Below, piece by piece: positions 1 through 6,916 of a stretch of 15,907 nucleotides of DNA. The notes beneath the pieces were generated by a model. It was not told the DNA's origin and searched no databases. It saw nothing but the letters and a program-made list of their open reading frames with translations. The number at the start of each line of letters is the position of its first letter. Position 1 is the stretch's first letter. The DNA comes from Pseudomonadota bacterium. Lineage in GTDB: Bacteria > Pseudomonadota > Gammaproteobacteria > Enterobacterales > Enterobacteriaceae. The position numbers and the translations under genes were made by a program. The stretch lies in contig JAFACP010000017.1 in NCBI GenBank assembly GCA_023425455.1, positions 1-15,907 of the forward strand, written 5' to 3'.

Positions 1-771
1 CGCGCGCTCCACCTGGCGACGGGTGGCCTCGCTCATTGAACCGGCCACCACCAGGACCGGCAGCGCCTGCTGCTCCTGCATAAACAGCTCAACGGGAAGC
101 GCATTAGCCAGCCCTGCCGCCCCCACCAGCAGCGGCGTCTGTTTCTGCTCGCAGACAGCCTGGGCAACCAGCGTCAAATCGCGATCTTCCACCGCATCCA
201 CCACCACCATGCACTCTCCCTGCCCGGACCAGCCATTCAGCAGGGCGCTGAGTCGTCCACGGCGCAGATCCGCCAGATGGACCTCATGCACCGGAACCGC
301 GCTTTGCAGGGCAATCAGCTCGGCAATGCGCGACGAGGTAATTGGCGTTTTAGGATCGCTGGCAAATTCGGTCTCCAGAAGCGGAGTGCCATTGACGAGG
401 CAGAGCCCTCCCTGGGTGGTACGACCGGCGGAAGGGATCGCCGCCGCAATGACCGCGAGCCGGTGCCCACTGGCCCGCATCGCGGCCGCCACCTCGGCGC
501 CGACGTTACCGCGAAAGGTCGAGTCAATTTTTTTATACACCGCGGGTGTATCAGCCACTCCGCACCAAGGCGCCAGGGCGTCGCACACCGTCTTAGCGGC
601 TTCGCCAGCCGGTATCGCCCGGCTTTCGGTATTGACGATCAGCACGTCCGCGCGGCGAGAAGGTTTCTGCGCGGTACTGAGCATCACCTCGGTGCGCGCC
701 CCTTTTTTGGCCAGCTGTACGCCGGTATCGTTCGCCCCGGTGAAGTCATCGGCAATGACGATCATTTTCAT
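1..771 (-). CDS. dtnK: Four-carbon acid sugar kinase (DUF1537 family), D-threonate kinase DtnK type, 3'-truncated by window edge
   Basis: The first 257 codons are present and the frame is open to the window edge; full-length family members have roughly 420 residues. Family hallmarks are visible: an N-terminal IADDFTGANDTG motif (residues 6-17), KKIDSTFRGN (80-89) and GSMSEATRRQ (244-253). The family phosphorylates four-carbon acid sugars with ATP in the cytoplasm, giving a 4-phosphate that a PdxA-like dehydrogenase then oxidises and decarboxylates. The ATG lies inside the kdgT stop (ATGA overlap), with an AGGAGA Shine-Dalgarno sequence in the kdgT tail, so the two are probably translationally coupled. 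The DtnK name rests on my recollection that Salmonella Typhimurium has a kdgT-like permease, dtnK and pdxA2 in this order near acnB and yacL. If that synteny holds, a pdxA2 gene should follow just beyond position 1. An OtnK (erythronate or threonate) specificity is not excluded by sequence alone. Confidence 0.85.
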   Translation of the reverse strand, partial: MKMIVIADDFTGANDTGVQLAKKGARTEVMLSTAQKPSRRADVLIVNTESRAIPAGEAAKTVCDALAPWCGVADTPAVYKKIDSTFRGNVGAEVAAAMRASGHRLAVIAAAIPSAGRTTQGGLCLVNGTPLLETEFASDPKTPITSSRIAELIALQSAVPVHEVHLADLRRGRLSALLNGWSGQGECMVVVDAVEDRDLTLVAQAVCEQKQTPLLVGAAGLANALPVELFMQEQQALPVLVVAGSMSEATRRQVERA

Positions 772-1721
772 GCATTTTTCTCCTGAGAGAGCTGACGGGC
801 CTGCCGCTTCGCCACCCATGAGGTCAGGAGGGGCGTAAGGATCGCCGTGGTGATCACCGAGGCGGCAATCAACGGCGCGGCGGCGGCGGCAACAGACGCC
901 AGAGACGGGTCGGCCTGCGCGATTGCCAGCGGCGTCGCCACGGCGTTGCCTGCGGTACTGGATGCGGCTGCCCCCGCAATCCCGGTTCCGCCCACTAAAC
1001 GATCGGCACGGATGTTGAAGAAGCCGCCAACGAAGGTGGTCAATACGCCAAGCAGGATGCCGGCAAGACCGCCCTGCAGCAGCATCTCCAGGTTAATCCC
1101 GGCCCCCAGCGCAAAGGCGAAGAACGGAATGAGCAGCGGTCCCCCTTTGGTCAGAAAGTCACGCATACTGGCATCAAGATTACCGAGGATCATGCCAACC
1201 ACCAGCGGCACGAGCACCGCCACCAGCGCCATAAGCGGAATGTTGGCCATCCCTGCCGCCCCCAGCGCGATCATGGTAAAGAACGGGCCATCGTTAAGAG
1301 ACAGGATGGAGATCGCGCCAACGTCACGTTCGTTGCCAAACTCCCCCACCAGCGCGGCATACAGCCCGCCGTTGGAATTGCTCATCGCCGCAATAATCGC
1401 CACACCGCTCAGGCCGAAAATACCTTCAGCGCCGAACAGATGTTCAACTCCCAGACCGAGGGCGATTGCGATGAGCAGCTTGGTCAGCGTGATCGTGCCG
1501 CCCTGCAGCAAAGCCCGCGGCGCGGCCTTCACGCTGATCCCCGCCCCCATGCAGAGGAGGAAAGCGCCAATCAACGGCGCGGCGCCATTTTTAAACAGTG
1601 CGGTGGTAAACCCGCCAATCTGCAACGCCTGAGGCGCAAACGTATTGATGACTGCGCCGATGACCAGCGGCACGACCATCATGCCGCCTGGAACTCGCTC
1701 AATTGTCTTCTTGATGTTCAT
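768..1721 (-). CDS. kdgT: KdgT-family 2-keto-3-deoxygluconate/acid-sugar permease
   Basis: This is a 317-residue, very hydrophobic protein with about ten membrane segments, beginning MNIKKTIERVPGGMMVVPL, the typical KdgT N-terminus. The family imports 2-keto-3-deoxygluconate by proton symport across the inner membrane. I place the start at 1721 rather than at an upstream in-frame ATG (1760), because a GGTGGAG ribosome site sits 5 bases before it and the protein then aligns with known KdgT starts. The stop overlaps the start of the acid sugar kinase by four bases. That pairing suggests the physiological substrate may be D-threonate, D-erythronate or a related acid sugar rather than pectin-derived 2-keto-3-deoxygluconate. 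It resembles the second KdgT paralogue of Salmonella in location. The leader carries a promoter and several dyads, described separately. Confidence 0.9.
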   Translation of the reverse strand: MNIKKTIERVPGGMMVVPLVIGAVINTFAPQALQIGGFTTALFKNGAAPLIGAFLLCMGAGISVKAAPRALLQGGTITLTKLLIAIALGLGVEHLFGAEGIFGLSGVAIIAAMSNSNGGLYAALVGEFGNERDVGAISILSLNDGPFFTMIALGAAGMANIPLMALVAVLVPLVVGMILGNLDASMRDFLTKGGPLLIPFFAFALGAGINLEMLLQGGLAGILLGVLTTFVGGFFNIRADRLVGGTGIAGAAASSTAGNAVATPLAIAQADPSLASVAAAAAPLIAASVITTAILTPLLTSWVAKRQARQLSQEKNA

Positions 1722-1743
1722 GTCGCTCCACCTGCTGTTATTA

Positions 1744-1832
1744 TGATTAAATAAAATCACATTGATTATATTTAATCAAGAGAAAGGGACAATCGCGTCA
1801 GATCACAGTTTTAAAATGATCATAAAAAATCA
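1744..1832. promoter_or_regulatory. Three TGATY-N6-AATCA dyads, candidate operators for the kdgT-dtnK operon
   Basis: Three dyads share arms and spacing: TGATT-N6-AATCA at 1744-1759, the same at 1763-1778 (extended to a perfect TTGATTA-N4-TAATCAA palindrome, 1762-1779), and TGATC-N6-AATCA at 1817-1832. The first covers the expected transcription start, the second the -10 box, and the third lies upstream of the -35 box. The first two are 19 bp apart centre to centre and the third is 54 bp further up. This is the geometry of a repressor that binds cooperatively. The motif does not match the KdgR consensus I know, and no regulator gene lies in the window. The region is AT-rich, so chance similarity must be tested. 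Confidence 0.5.
1765..1792 (-). promoter_or_regulatory. Probable sigma-70 promoter of kdgT-dtnK
   Basis: On the minus strand a perfect TATAAT (-10, 1765-1770) follows TTGTCC (-35, 1787-1792; 4 of 6 matches) with a 16-bp spacer. Transcription would start near 1758, giving a leader of about 37 bases that ends with the kdgT ribosome site. The -10 box lies inside a perfect palindrome (1762-1779), so a protein bound there should block RNA polymerase. This is read from sequence only; no start site data are available. Confidence 0.55.
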
Positions 1833-1848
1833 AATAATCATTCCGATG

Positions 1849-1876
1849 AAAAAAAAGCCGGAGCATGAGCCCCGGC
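1849..1876 (-). terminator. Rho-independent terminator after yacL
   Basis: On the minus strand an 8-bp stem (1869-1876 with 1857-1864, including one G-U pair) closes a TCAT loop and is followed directly by eight T residues (1849-1856). It lies 20 bases after the yacL stop. There is no T-run on the other side, so it works only in the yacL direction and separates yacL from kdgT. Confidence 0.9.
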
Positions 1877-1895
1877 CTGCGTTGATGGGTGACGA

Positions 1896-2258
1896 CTACG
1901 CTTTACCGATAAATTCCCGATACGCGGCCACCACCTGAAGAAAGTCCTCTACGCCGCAGAGGGAAAGGCTCTCTTCGTCGTAATAGCTCATCCCCTCTTC
2001 CATTTCGTCGCCCGAGAACTCCAGCTGGTTGGCACGCACCATAACCTCTTCGCCATCCATCCACAGCGTGTATTCGTGACCGGCACGTTGCCAGGAGCGC
2101 TCGCTGCCTTTTACCGTCTTCGCCGCCTGCTCGACTTCGTCCAGCAGGTTCAGGTTCTCTTTAACCTCTTCGTTAAACCAGTGTCCAACGGCTTCGTGGC
2201 CCATCGACATACGCACTTTCACCACTCCGGTGATGTCGCGCAGAAATTCGTAATCCAT
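1896..2258 (-). CDS. yacL: UPF0231 family protein YacL
   Basis: This is a 120-residue, acidic, soluble protein starting [20 protein letters not shown], matching the enterobacterial YacL (UPF0231) family in sequence and length. No signal peptide or membrane segment is visible. Its function is not established, and I do not assign one. The ATG has an AGAGGA ribosome site 7 bases upstream. It lies downstream of acnB on the same strand, as in E. coli, but a strong terminator after acnB and a candidate promoter of its own suggest separate transcription. Confidence 0.95.
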   Translation of the reverse strand: MDYEFLRDITGVVKVRMSMGHEAVGHWFNEEVKENLNLLDEVEQAAKTVKGSERSWQRAGHEYTLWMDGEEVMVRANQLEFSGDEMEEGMSYYDEESLSLCGVEDFLQVVAAYREFIGKA

Positions 2259-2288
2259 AGTGTTTTCCTCTGCAAAGCCATTCCGTTA

Positions 2289-2297
2289 ATTATCGCA
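2289..2297 (-). promoter_or_regulatory. Candidate extended -10 promoter of yacL
   Basis: On the minus strand TGC-GATAAT is an extended -10 element (GATAAT matches TATAAT at 5 of 6). No convincing -35 box lies 16-18 bases upstream; that stretch is a pyrimidine-rich run. It sits between the acnB terminator and the yacL start, with a predicted leader of about 25 bases. Confidence 0.4.
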
Positions 2298-2337
2298 GCA
2301 GAGAGGAAGAAAAAAAGCGTGGCAGGTGGGAGGAATG

Positions 2338-2369
2338 AAAATAAAACCCCTCTCCCGACGGGAGAGGGG
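2338..2369 (-). terminator. Rho-independent terminator after acnB
   Basis: On the minus strand a perfect 10-bp GC-rich stem (2360-2369 with 2347-2356, arm CCCCTCTCCC) closes a three-base loop and is followed by TTTTATTTTC. It begins 7 bases after the acnB stop. In E. coli apo-AcnB binds acnB mRNA untranslated regions; no clear iron-responsive-element-like hairpin is visible in the short space here. Confidence 0.9.
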
Positions 2370-2376
2370 GGTTGCC

Positions 2377-4974
2377 TTACACTGCAGTCTGGAAAATAAC
2401 CCCGTCCGCTTTCTCAGTGTACTGAGAGAGCTGGTCGAAGTTCAGATAGCGGTAGGTATCCACCGCGGTCTTGTCCACCTGAGCGATAAAGGTCTGGTAC
2501 TCTTCCGGCGTCGGCAGTTTGCCGATCAGCGCAGCCACCGCCGCCAGCTCCGCAGATGCCAGATAGACGTTTGCACCGGTACCGAGACGGTTCGGGAAGT
2601 TACGGGTTGAGGTCGATACCACGGTTGCACCGTCCGCCACGCGCGCCTGGTTACCCATACACAGGGAGCAGCCAGGAATCTCAATACGCGCCCCGCTCTT
2701 GCCAAACACGCTGTAGTAGCCCTCTTCCGTCAGCTGCGCCGCGTCCATACGGGTAGGCGGAGCCACCCACAGACGGGTCGGCAGCTGGCCTTTGTGGGTA
2801 TCCAGCAGCTTACCGGCAGCACGGAAGTGACCGATATTGGTCATGCAGGAGCCGATAAACACTTCGTCAATCTTGTCGCCCTGGACGTCAGAGAGCAGAC
2901 GCGCATCGTCCGGATCGTTCGGCGCGCAGAGAATTGGCTCTTTGATATCCGCCAGATCGATGTCGATCACCGCCGCGTATTCCGCGTCGGCATCGGCTTC
3001 GAGCAGCTGCGGATCCGCCAGCCATTTTTCCATGCCCTGGATACGGCGCTCCAGAGTACGACGATCGCCGTAGCCTTCCGCGATCATCCACTTCAGCAGC
3101 ACAATGTTGGAGGTGAGGTACTCTTCGATCGGCGCCTGGTTCAGCTTGATGGTACAGCCTGCGGCGGAACGCTCAGCAGAGGCATCCGTCAGTTCAAACG
3201 CCTGCTCCACTTTCAGATCCGGCAGACCTTCAATCTCCAGAATGCGGCCAGAGAAGATGTTTTTCTTGCCTTTCTTCTCAACGGTCAGCAGACCCTGTTT
3301 GATGGCATACAGTGGGATAGCATGCACCAGGTCACGCAGGGTGATCCCCGGCTGCATTTTGCCCCTGAAGCGCACCAGCACGGACTCCGGCATATCCAGC
3401 GGCATCACGCCGGTCGCCGCCGCAAACGCCACCAGACCGGAACCTGCCGGGAAGGAGATGCCGATTGGGAAACGGGTATGGGAGTCGCCACCGGTGCCAA
3501 CGGTATCCGGCAGCAGCATGCGGTTCAGCCAGGAGTGGATCACCCCGTCGCCCGGACGCAGGGAGACGCCGCCACGGTTCATAATGAAGTCAGGCAGGGT
3601 GTGATGGGTGGTGACGTCAACCGGCTTCGGATAGGCCGCGGTGTGGCAGAAAGACTGCATCACCAGATCGGAAGAGAAGCCCAGGCACGCCAGGTCTTTC
3701 AGTTCATCACGGGTCATTGGGCCGGTGGTGTCCTGAGAACCCACGGAGGTCATCTTCGGCTCGCAGTAGGCCCCCGGACGGATACCCGCTACGCCGCAGG
3801 CGCGACCAACCATTTTCTGCGCCAGAGAGAAACCGCGGCTGCTTTCCGCCACGTCTTTCGCCTGACGGAACACATCGCTGTGCGGCAGACCCAGCGCTTC
3901 GCGCGCTTTGGTGGTCAGGCCGCGACCGATGATCAACGGAATACGGCCACCGGCGCGTACCTCATCAACCAGCACGTCGGTTTTCAGCTCGAAGCTCGCC
4001 AGCAGTTCGTTGGTTTCGTGGTTACGCACTTCGCCTTTGAACGGATAGACGTCAATCACGTCGCCCATGTTCAGGTTGCTGACGTCCACTTCAATTGGCA
4101 GCGCGCCCGCATCTTCCATGGTGTTGAAGAAGATAGGTGCGATTTTACCGCCAAGGCACAGGCCGCCGCCGCGTTTATTTGGCACATGCGGGATGTCATC
4201 ACCCATGAACCACAGCACGGAGTTGGTAGCCGATTTACGGGAAGAGCCGGTCCCGACGACGTCGCCGACGTAGGCCAGCGGGAACCCTTTTTGCGCAAGA
4301 CTTTCGATCTGCTTGATCGGGCCGACAACGCCTGGCTGATCCGGCGCAATACCTTCACGGGCGTTTTTCAGCATCGCCAGCGCGTGCAGCGGGATATCAG
4401 GACGCGACCACGCATCCGGTGCCTGAGAGAGGTCATCGGTGTTGGTTTCGCCGGTCACTTTAAAGACGGTAACGGTAATTTTTTCAGCAAGCTGAGGACG
4501 GTTCAGGAACCATTCGGCATCAGCCCAGGACTGCATAACCTGCTTCGCGTAGACGTTGCCCGCTTTGGCTTTCTCTTCGACATCGTAGAAGTTATCGAAC
4601 ATCAGCAGCGTAGAGGAGAGCGCTTTCGCGGCAATCGGAGCCAGCGTGTCGTTATCCAGCGCGTCAATCAGCGGGTGAATGTTGTAACCACCCTGCATGG
4701 TGCCGAGCAGTTCAATCGCTTTTTCAGGAGTAACCAGTGGGGAGGTTGCTTCGCCTTTGGCAATGGCAGCAAGGAATCCGGCTTTTACGTAGGCAGCTTC
4801 ATCTACGCCAGGCGGTACACGGTTGATCAACAGATCTAACAGGAATTCTTCTTCACCCGCGGGCGGGTTCTTCAGCAGCTCGACGAGCGCGGCCATTTGG
4901 GTTGCATCTAACGGTTTGGGTACAATTCCCTCGGCGGCACGTTCTGCTACGTGCTTACGGTATTCTTCTAGCAC
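2377..4974 (-). CDS. acnB: Aconitate hydratase B (bifunctional aconitase / 2-methylisocitrate dehydratase)
   Basis: AcnB is the main TCA-cycle aconitase, interconverting citrate and isocitrate through cis-aconitate in the cytoplasm; it also dehydrates 2-methylisocitrate. The protein is 865 residues, the same length as E. coli AcnB. The [4Fe-4S] ligands are visible in [11 protein letters not shown] (Cys710) and [10 protein letters not shown] (Cys769, Cys772). The layout is the AcnB order: N-terminal HEAT-like region, swivel domain, then the three catalytic domains. I chose GTG at 4974 because GAGGAGA lies 7 bases upstream and the product then begins (V/M)[15 protein letters not shown] as in E. 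coli. In-frame ATGs at 5001 and 4995 would add 9 or 7 basic residues and lack a good ribosome site. In E. coli iron limitation exposes acnB mRNA to RyhB and turns the protein into an RNA binder. yacH, found between lpdA and acnB in E. coli, is absent. Confidence 0.98.
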   Translation of the reverse strand: MLEEYRKHVAERAAEGIVPKPLDATQMAALVELLKNPPAGEEEFLLDLLINRVPPGVDEAAYVKAGFLAAIAKGEATSPLVTPEKAIELLGTMQGGYNIHPLIDALDNDTLAPIAAKALSSTLLMFDNFYDVEEKAKAGNVYAKQVMQSWADAEWFLNRPQLAEKITVTVFKVTGETNTDDLSQAPDAWSRPDIPLHALAMLKNAREGIAPDQPGVVGPIKQIESLAQKGFPLAYVGDVVGTGSSRKSATNSVLWFMGDDIPHVPNKRGGGLCLGGKIAPIFFNTMEDAGALPIEVDVSNLNMGDVIDVYPFKGEVRNHETNELLASFELKTDVLVDEVRAGGRIPLIIGRGLTTKAREALGLPHSDVFRQAKDVAESSRGFSLAQKMVGRACGVAGIRPGAYCEPKMTSVGSQDTTGPMTRDELKDLACLGFSSDLVMQSFCHTAAYPKPVDVTTHHTLPDFIMNRGGVSLRPGDGVIHSWLNRMLLPDTVGTGGDSHTRFPIGISFPAGSGLVAFAAATGVMPLDMPESVLVRFRGKMQPGITLRDLVHAIPLYAIKQGLLTVEKKGKKNIFSGRILEIEGLPDLKVEQAFELTDASAERSAAGCTIKLNQAPIEEYLTSNIVLLKWMIAEGYGDRRTLERRIQGMEKWLADPQLLEADADAEYAAVIDIDLADIKEPILCAPNDPDDARLLSDVQGDKIDEVFIGSCMTNIGHFRAAGKLLDTHKGQLPTRLWVAPPTRMDAAQLTEEGYYSVFGKSGARIEIPGCSLCMGNQARVADGATVVSTSTRNFPNRLGTGANVYLASAELAAVAALIGKLPTPEEYQTFIAQVDKTAVDTYRYLNFDQLSQYTEKADGVIFQTAV

Positions 4975-5093
4975 GACGGTTCTCCTCGCTCTCATTGTCA
5001 TATTACGGCATACACGATGTGTATTGGGCGATTCTCTTCACGCTCCTGTGAGACAGCAGTTTAGTAGGGTAAATGCCCGATACCGCGTCGGGC

Positions 5094-5132
5094 AGCATAG
5101 CAGGATTTCTGCACAGTGTTAATCTGTTTACA
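5094..5132 (-). promoter_or_regulatory. acnB promoter with overlapping CRP-like site
   Basis: On the minus strand TTAACA (-35, 5117-5122) is separated by 17 bp from TATGCT (-10, 5094-5099). A CRP-like dyad, TGTAA-N6-TAACA (8 of 10 consensus bases), lies at 5117-5132 and overlaps the -35 box, roughly a class II position about 38 bases before the expected start near 5087. E. coli acnB is reported to be CRP-activated from a single promoter, which fits. The leader would be about 110 bases. A TGCCCGA/TCGGGCA inverted repeat (5074-5094) overlaps the start region. Confidence 0.6.
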
Positions 5133-5153
5133 AAAAAGCAACATTAAAAATTG

Positions 5154-5167
5154 GCTGAATCGTTAAG
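5154..5167. promoter_or_regulatory. Candidate Cra (FruR) site upstream of acnB
   Basis: GCTGAATCGTTAAG matches the Cra consensus RSTGAAWCSNTHHW at 13 of 14 positions. It lies about 70 bases upstream of the predicted acnB start. Cra control of E. coli acnB has been reported, so function is plausible. The rest of 5168-5250 is GC-rich with repeated CCGCGG and has no gene I can recognise. Confidence 0.55.
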
Positions 5168-5250
5168 GATGGTATAGCCGCGGTCGGGGTGCGTTATCCG
5201 CGGTGACGGGTCGCGGCGCTGGGGCGCTCCCTGCCCTGATTGACGCGCAT

Positions 5251-5275
5251 AAAAAAAGCGGCCCGGGGCCGCTTT
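5251..5275 (-). terminator. Rho-independent terminator after lpdA
   Basis: On the minus strand a 9-bp stem (5267-5275 with 5255-5263) closes a three-base CCG loop and ends in seven T residues (5251-5257). It lies 19 bases after the lpdA stop and ends the pdh cluster transcript before the acnB promoter. Confidence 0.9.
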
Positions 5276-5294
5276 CTCATAGGGTAAGGTTCGC

Positions 5295-6719
5295 TTATTT
5301 CTTTTTCGCTTTCGCGTTTGGCAGGTCAGTAATGCTGCCTTCAAACACTTCAGCCGCCAGACCCACAGACTCATGCAGCGTCGGGTGAGCGTGGATGGTC
5401 AGCGCGATATCTTCTGCGTCACAGCCCATTTCGATAGCCAGACCGATTTCACCCAGCAGCTCGCCGCCGTTGGTGCCGACAATCGCCCCACCGATTACGC
5501 GGTGAGTCTCTTTGTCGAAGATAAGCTTCGTCATACCATCTGCGCAGTCGGAGGCGATAGCACGGCCAGAAGCAGCCCACGGGAAGGTGGCGGTTTCATA
5601 GCTGATGCCTTTCTCTTTCGCTTCTTTCTCGGTCAGACCCACCCATGCAACTTCTGGCTCGGTGTAGGCGATAGATGGGATCACTTTCGGATCGAAGTAG
5701 TGTTTCTGGCCGGCGATAACTTCAGCGGCAACGTGACCTTCGTGAACACCTTTGTGCGCCAGCATTGGCTGACCGACGATATCGCCGATAGCAAAGATGT
5801 GCGGCACGTTGGTGCGCAGCTGTTTGTCAACGCGGATAAAGCCACGGTCGTCCACTTCCACGCCTGCTTTACCGGCGTCGAGGTTTTTACCGTTCGGCAC
5901 ACGGCCGATAGCAACCAGCACGGCGTCATAACGCTGTGGTTCTGATGGCGCTTTTTTGCCTTCCATGGAAACGTAAATACCGTCTTCTTTCGCTTCAACG
6001 GCAGTCACTTTGGTTTCCAGCATCAGGTTGAATTTCTTGCTGATGCGTTTGGTGAAGACTTTTACGATGTCTTTGTCTGCAGCCGGGATAACCTGGTCGA
6101 ACATTTCAACCACGTCGATATCTGAGCCCAGCGCATGATACACGGTGCCCATTTCCAGACCGATGATACCGCCGCCCATCACCAGCAGGCGTTTCGGTAC
6201 GGTTTTCAGCTCCAGCGCATCGGTGGAATCCCACACGCGCGGATCTTCATGTGGAATGAACGGCAGTTCGATTGGGCGAGAGCCTGCCGCGATAATCGCG
6301 TTGTCGAAGTTGATCACGGTTGTACCGTTTTCGCCTTCCACTTCCAGGGTGTTCGCACCGGTAAATTTACCCAGACCGTTAACCACTTTCACTTTACGGC
6401 CTTTGGCCATGCCAGCCAGACCGCCGGTCAGCTGAGTGATAACTTTCTCTTTCCAGGTACGAATTTTGTCGATATCGGTTTTCGGCTCGCCGAAGACGAT
6501 ACCGTGTTCAGCCAGCGCTTTGGCTTCTTCGATAACTTTTGCTACGTGCAGCAGAGCTTTAGAAGGGATACAACCGACGTTCAGACAAACACCACCGAGG
6601 GTGCTGTAACGTTCTACGATGACGGTTTCCAGACCTAAATCAGCGCAACGGAAGGCAGCAGAGTAACCTGCCGGGCCTGCCCCAAGTACCACGACCTGAG
6701 TTTTGATTTCAGTACTCAT
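5295..6719 (-). CDS. lpdA: Dihydrolipoyl dehydrogenase (E3 subunit)
   Basis: LpdA reoxidises dihydrolipoyl groups using FAD and NAD+. It is shared by the pyruvate and 2-oxoglutarate dehydrogenase complexes and serves as L protein of the glycine cleavage system. The 474-residue product is near-identical to E. coli LpdA. Visible motifs are the FAD-binding GAGPAG (13-18), the redox disulfide GGVCLNVGCIPSK (Cys45 and Cys50), the NAD-binding GGGIIGLEMG (about 182-191), and the C-terminal HAHPTLHE with catalytic His445 and Glu450. I use the second ATG of the ATGATG pair, because AAGAGG then has a normal 5-base spacing. It follows aceF on the same strand but is separated from it by a terminator and its own promoter region. 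Confidence 0.99.
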   Translation of the reverse strand: MSTEIKTQVVVLGAGPAGYSAAFRCADLGLETVIVERYSTLGGVCLNVGCIPSKALLHVAKVIEEAKALAEHGIVFGEPKTDIDKIRTWKEKVITQLTGGLAGMAKGRKVKVVNGLGKFTGANTLEVEGENGTTVINFDNAIIAAGSRPIELPFIPHEDPRVWDSTDALELKTVPKRLLVMGGGIIGLEMGTVYHALGSDIDVVEMFDQVIPAADKDIVKVFTKRISKKFNLMLETKVTAVEAKEDGIYVSMEGKKAPSEPQRYDAVLVAIGRVPNGKNLDAGKAGVEVDDRGFIRVDKQLRTNVPHIFAIGDIVGQPMLAHKGVHEGHVAAEVIAGQKHYFDPKVIPSIAYTEPEVAWVGLTEKEAKEKGISYETATFPWAASGRAIASDCADGMTKLIFDKETHRVIGGAIVGTNGGELLGEIGLAIEMGCDAEDIALTIHAHPTLHESVGLAAEVFEGSITDLPNAKAKKK

Positions 6720-6793
6720 CATGACCTCTTATTGATTTCCGGCGGTCCAGGTACTTGTCGCCCTTCATCCACCGGGACGTTCTATCCGCCCGC

Positions 6794-6821
6794 AGTTTAC
6801 AAAATTGTTAACAATTTTGAA
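6794..6821 (-). promoter_or_regulatory. Candidate lpdA promoter containing a perfect 20-bp palindrome
   Basis: On the minus strand TTCAAA (-35, 6816-6821) and TAAACT (-10, 6794-6799), each 4 of 6, are 16 bp apart. The spacer and -35 edge are filled by the perfect palindrome CAAAATTGTT/AACAATTTTG (6800-6819). E. coli lpd has its own promoter under ArcA control. GTTAAC and GTAAA elements here resemble ArcA half-sites but are 12 rather than 11 bases apart. The leader would be about 68 bases. The promoter assignment is tentative; the palindrome is certain. Confidence 0.45.
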
Positions 6822-6885
6822 ACAACAAACGGTTCACGAATTATCGCTTTCGCTAATAACCTCACAAACCACATGAGATTAACAG

Positions 6886-6913
6886 AAAAAAGCCGGCCGA
6901 CTGGCCGGCTTTT
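6886..6913 (-). terminator. Rho-independent terminator after aceF
   Basis: On the minus strand a perfect 10-bp stem (6903-6912 with 6889-6898, core GCCGGCC) closes a four-base loop and runs into six T residues. It starts 4 bases after the aceF stop. Some transcripts must pass it for pdhR-aceEF-lpdA co-transcription as described in E. coli; the rest stop here, leaving lpdA to its own promoter. Confidence 0.9.
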
Positions 6914-6916
6914 CGA

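Noticed and set aside
23..838. 271-codon plus-strand open frame opposite dtnK and the kdgT tail
   Set aside because: The minus-strand frame carries clear DUF1537 kinase motifs and coupling to kdgT; the plus frame has no recognisable domain.
1791..1811. Possible CRP site upstream of kdgT (TCACA half)
   Set aside because: Only the right half matches; the left half six bases away (ATCGC) shares one base with TGTGA.
2794..4839. 681-codon open frame antisense to acnB
   Set aside because: It lies wholly opposite a highly conserved gene, has no family resemblance, and is rich in His, Gln and Arg as expected for the reverse complement of a biased coding sequence.
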